11,794 nt of DNA, taken from the NCBI GenBank assembly GCA_020746835.1, contig JAGPNK010000061.1:1-11794 (forward strand). Reading direction: 5' to 3'. Both the position numbers and the translations under genes were made by a program. Positions 8,979-11,794 of this stretch are shown piece by piece. The stretch is from Stachybotrys elegans. Its lineage: Eukaryota > Ascomycota > Sordariomycetes > Hypocreales > Stachybotryaceae. Positions within the stretch are counted from its first letter, which is position 1, and each line of letters starts with the position of its first letter. A model generated the notes under the pieces. The model ran no database searches, had not been told where the DNA came from, and worked only from the letters and a program-made list of their open reading frames with translations.

Positions 8979-9260
8979 AGCCGGAACTGGATTCCAACTA
9001 GTGCCAATGCCCATGCCGACGTTATTCAAACTAGACGCTATTATGTGTAGGCCCCAACGCCTCAACATCTAAGTATCCAAGTTTGGCTTTTGTAGAGAAA
9101 TCTAGCATTTACCGGTCTTCACTATTTTACCGTAAATGACGGTATAGCGACGCAAAACGGGAAAACAGAAGTATGAGGTATCTTTTGTGAGCTACAAGGT
9201 ACCCCAGAGGTATCCAGGCACTTTATACGTCACCATAGTCCTTACACCGTCATAACCGCT
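8978..9260 (+). repeat. Dispersed direct repeat, copy 2
   Basis: Matches 2078-2360 in the same orientation, about 6.9 kb away, with the conserved palindrome TACCGTAAATGACGGTA at 9128-9144. It ends about 160 bp beyond the 3' end of the chromodomain gene and is not next to any transposase. Together the two copies bracket the receptor gene. Confidence 0.85.
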
Positions 9261-9419
9261 TTCATATTACAACTCGCCGACCCGAAGACCACACCGCTAG
9301 GAGAGCTGCACGTGACAGTCTAGGACCGCAACATAGGATCTAGAGTCGCATCGCTCCTCAGCAATCACTCAGGTCAAAACCGCATGATAGCACAAGATGT
9401 TGCGTTATAATTTGGGGTT
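9261..9419. other. Short intergenic stretch
   Basis: Between the second repeat copy and the 3' end of the chromodomain gene. It probably contains the 3' UTR of that minus-strand gene; no other feature is visible. Confidence 0.4.
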
Positions 9420-11071
9420 CTAGTGAATTGCTTCTATTAAATAGCAATGGCTTCTCTAATATGTATCATTTTACTTAAATTCCATTGTTAGTTTTGGACT
9501 TACCATCGAAGCTTCCATGCACGTTATCTCGCGATTGTGTTGCCATTCCAAGAAACACCAATCTTTCCCAACAACATCAACCAACTTCAATATCCGGAAT
9601 CCTTGAAAATTACCCTCGTTTCGGGCATAATCATTTTCAAACGAACAAACCAGTTCTTCGTCAATATCCTCTTCTGGTACCCAGGAGCTTTCTTTCTCAG
9701 AATAGTCTTTCCACCAGATGAGATAAAAGTTCTTTGCCAGAATTGTCTGCTTGGCTGTGATGCACTTGACTTGAAACACATCGCCGTTCTTCTCCACGGT
9801 TGTTGTCTTAGTCGAATGCTTCTTTCGTTTCCCACGCCTTGTTTGAGATGCTTCGTCATTTAAAACAGATGCAACTTCCAACGAAATAGGCGGCGTTGGA
9901 CTGAGCATGCGACTTGAGTGTGTAGTAGTGGTCGTAACATCAGATGGGAATCCCAACCTGCGACGTTTTCGGTCTTGTCCTTTCTTGGCGGGATTTTTTC
10001 TCTTGATTCGTGCAAGTTCAAGATGGGACATAGGGCCATCGTCCTCACTACCAACACATTCGTGGAAACCAGCGCTGCCTCTAAACGAGCGAGTTTTAAG
10101 ATCGGGACAGGAAACTGTGGTAGAACCCTGGTCCTCCTGAGGTAGAGAGGAAGTATGTTGCTTATGATGTTGGTTTATATCCACGCCCATGCTGTCTGGC
10201 TGGCTTAGTCCTTTATCTTTATCATCCAATTCTGTGTCTGAGGATGTGGGCCGGCAGTGGCTCTCGTCTTGGTGTGTATTGTTTTGGTCGAGATCAACTC
10301 GCCCCCCGTGTGGCTCGCCATCCATACTGCAACTTTGTTGGTGACTGGTTTCGATTTGTGGTAGCTTGCTTGGGGATTGAGTCGTTAACGATGAGCTGTT
10401 GCCGACAGACGCTGGAGCGGATGGTGAAGGCGGACCAGCGACCCCTTGCAGTGGAGACGTTGGTGCTGTATGTCCCAGACCATTTTCTAAGGCTGTGTTC
10501 AGACCCTTTATCCCCGTCTCAAAGGGGGTCGGTGACTTGAATTTGTTCTGATGGCGGTTGGCTTGTGAAAATATATCGTGGTTATCTGAGACGGAACCAT
10601 TGTTCATATTTTTATCGGGGATATGAAGAGGGTGGTTTTGACCTTGTTGAACATGATCATACACATCTTTCTGACTTGGCCTGCGATCTGAGCATGACGG
10701 AGGTGCTCCAGTGGTGCTCTTGTCATTCTCTTTGTTGCGCTTGGAGGTTTGATGGGAGAAATGCAACGCTTGAGGTTCCGTGGGGGACCTTTGGTTGATT
10801 CTTGGGAGGGGTGGGCGTTGGAAAGACGTGGAAGATGAAGGGAATCTTTGCGGGGTACAGTTGGCGGTAGGTATTGGAGTTGTGATCGAGCAGCGAGGAG
10901 TTGATTTAAAGAAGGCACTGGACGTATTGATGGTTGAGTGTGTGGCAGGGGTTGAGGTAGTGATGGATGTGGAGGGGGTAATGTTCGTAATGATGTAGGA
11001 AAGGGGTTCGGTACAAGGGAAGGGAGGTTGTGACCGTGGACACTGGGAACTCGGGCTGTCGTGTTGTTCAT
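9420..11071 (-). CDS. Chromodomain protein, telomere-proximal (three-exon model)
   Basis: Probable nuclear chromatin-binding protein. The C-terminal part carries a chromodomain: VFQVKCI, then FYLIWWKDYSEKESSWVPEE and DIDEELVCSFE. Phe of VFQV, the second Trp of WWK and the Tyr of KDY sit where HP1 has its methyl-lysine aromatic cage. A second, degenerate chromo-like unit follows (GFRILKLVDVV, WCFLEWQHN). Basic tracts KRKNPAKKGQDRKRRR and RRGKRKKH are likely NLSs; the N-terminal half is low-complexity, rich in Pro, Ser, Thr, Gln and His. Model: exon 11071-10663, intron 10662-10586 (GTATGA...CAG, 77 nt), exon 10585-9504, intron 9503-9456 (GTAAGT, CTAAC branch, TTAG, 48 nt), exon 9455-9420; about 508 residues. 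ATG 11071 follows a TATA box and CT-rich leader. The chromodomain frame is open without the first intron back to an ATG at 11198, but that ATG lies upstream of the TATA box. The domain call is fairly firm, the exon structure less so; a frameshifted gene is an alternative. Confidence 0.7.
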
Positions 11072-11189
11072 GTTGGTGGTAGATGAGGGGAAGAAGGTGA
11101 GAGCAAGAAAGTGAGAGAGTGTAAGGAGGATGAGGAAAGATGCTGGCCTGATGTCTTCTGGAACAGGAGGACTGCGGCTGCTTTATATA
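11072..11189 (-). promoter_or_regulatory. Core promoter and leader of the chromodomain gene
   Basis: Reading the minus strand: CTATATAAAG at 11190-11181, then a strongly pyrimidine-rich leader (CCTCATCCTCCTTACACTC..., CTTCTTCCCCTCATC) and CCACCAACATGAAC at the proposed start 11071. A TATA box about 110 bp upstream of an ATG, a CT-rich leader, and a favourable A at -3 are typical for filamentous fungi. Confidence 0.65.
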
Positions 11190-11679
11190 GACAACCATGG
11201 AGTAGTCCAAGATAACCCGGACGGGTCTGATGATTTGATGAATCCGTTATCTATGGAGACATGTCAACCACGCGCGGCCAGTGACTCCATCTCGTGTATG
11301 CTAGCTTGGATGTGGCGGGCTTGATCATACCATGTTCCTGTCGTGGGTCTCATAAGTGCATGACAATGCCTTCCTTTTGACATGATTCAATAAAACAGGT
11401 GCGGGCTCCGCGTCCTATAATCCACAGCGCAAGGCTCCTCTCACCCCCCACATCCTCCTGAGGCATATGTCTGAGCAGCTGTTTCTATGTAACAGTCAGA
11501 GCAAGAAGTACAGATATACACCAGCTTTTCTCACGTTCCAAGCGCATCACCAAAGATAGCTATTAGAGTTGCAGTCCTTCAGTGCCCAGAGACGGAAACT
11601 CGAAAGCTTCCTAACGAGAAACCCCGAACATATTTACCCGCTCCAGCCGCCTTCACGCCTTCACATGTCGGTCCACGTC
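11190..11679. other. Unique subtelomeric DNA, no gene seen
   Basis: About 490 bp between the chromodomain promoter and the telomere array. No convincing ORF, tandem repeat or transposon end is visible. It presumably carries upstream regulatory sequence of the chromodomain gene, which is the last gene before the chromosome end. Confidence 0.5.
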
Positions 11680-11794
11680 TTAGGGTTACTTAGGGTTAGG
11701 GTTAGGGTTAGGGTTAGGGTTAGGGTTAGGGTTAGGGTTAGGGTTAGGGTTAGGGTTAGGGTTAGGGTTAGGGTTAGGGTAGGGTTAGGGTTAG
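11680..11794 (+). repeat. Telomeric TTAGGG array (right chromosome end)
   Basis: A single TTAGGG at 11680, a TTAC variant at 11686-11689, then about 17 uninterrupted TTAGGG units from 11690 to the window end, broken by one 5-nt TAGGG unit near 11779-11784. The G-rich strand reads 5' to 3' toward the right edge, as at a right-hand chromosome end. The unit is the one used by most filamentous ascomycetes. Confidence 0.98.

Noticed and set aside
11072..11198. ATG at 11198 as the start of the chromodomain protein
   Set aside because: It lies upstream of the TATATAAAG at 11189-11181 and the CT-rich leader, so a transcript from that promoter would not contain it. Kept as an alternative only.

Overview
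The window is the right-hand end of a chromosome from a filamentous ascomycete (Pezizomycotina). Three things show this: a TTAGGG array of about 17 units at the right edge, with its G-rich strand reading outward; genes split by short GT-AG introns of 48-77 nt with CTGAC, CTAAC or ACTAAT-type branch sequences; and a NACHT-WD40 receptor of the kind expanded in filamentous fungi. The genus cannot be read from the sequence; a Sordariomycete is a guess.

Layout from the inside to the telomere. (1) 1-1821, minus strand: a piggyBac-family (DDE_Tnp_1_7) transposase with one intron. All expected catalytic aspartates are present and the C-terminus is cut by the left window edge. (2) 1822-3121: no confident gene. 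It holds a perfect hairpin and the first copy of a ~283-bp diverged direct repeat. (3) 3122-7329, plus strand: a three-exon gene for a 1363-residue NOD-like receptor with a Pro/Ser/Thr-rich N-terminus, a NACHT_N-like domain, a NACHT NTPase, and eight nearly identical 42-residue WD40 repeats plus a diverged tail. (4) 7330-9419: no confident gene. It holds one doubtful ORF, possible gene remnants, and the second copy of the ~283-bp repeat in the same orientation, so the pair brackets the receptor. (5) 9420-11071, minus strand: a chromodomain protein of about 508 residues in a proposed three-exon model, with a TATA box and pyrimidine-rich leader, transcribed away from the telomere. (6) 11072-11679: its promoter and unique subtelomeric DNA. 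(7) 11680-11794: the telomere.

The genes do not form a pathway. They look like a subtelomeric accessory island: a mobile element, a fast-evolving allorecognition or immunity receptor, and a putative heterochromatin reader. The strongest signals are the WD40 array, where differences sit at a few surface positions and a mosaic repeat plus an exact duplicate show recent exchange; the direct repeats around the receptor; and the telomere-proximal chromodomain gene, whose N-terminal half is open in two overlapping frames.
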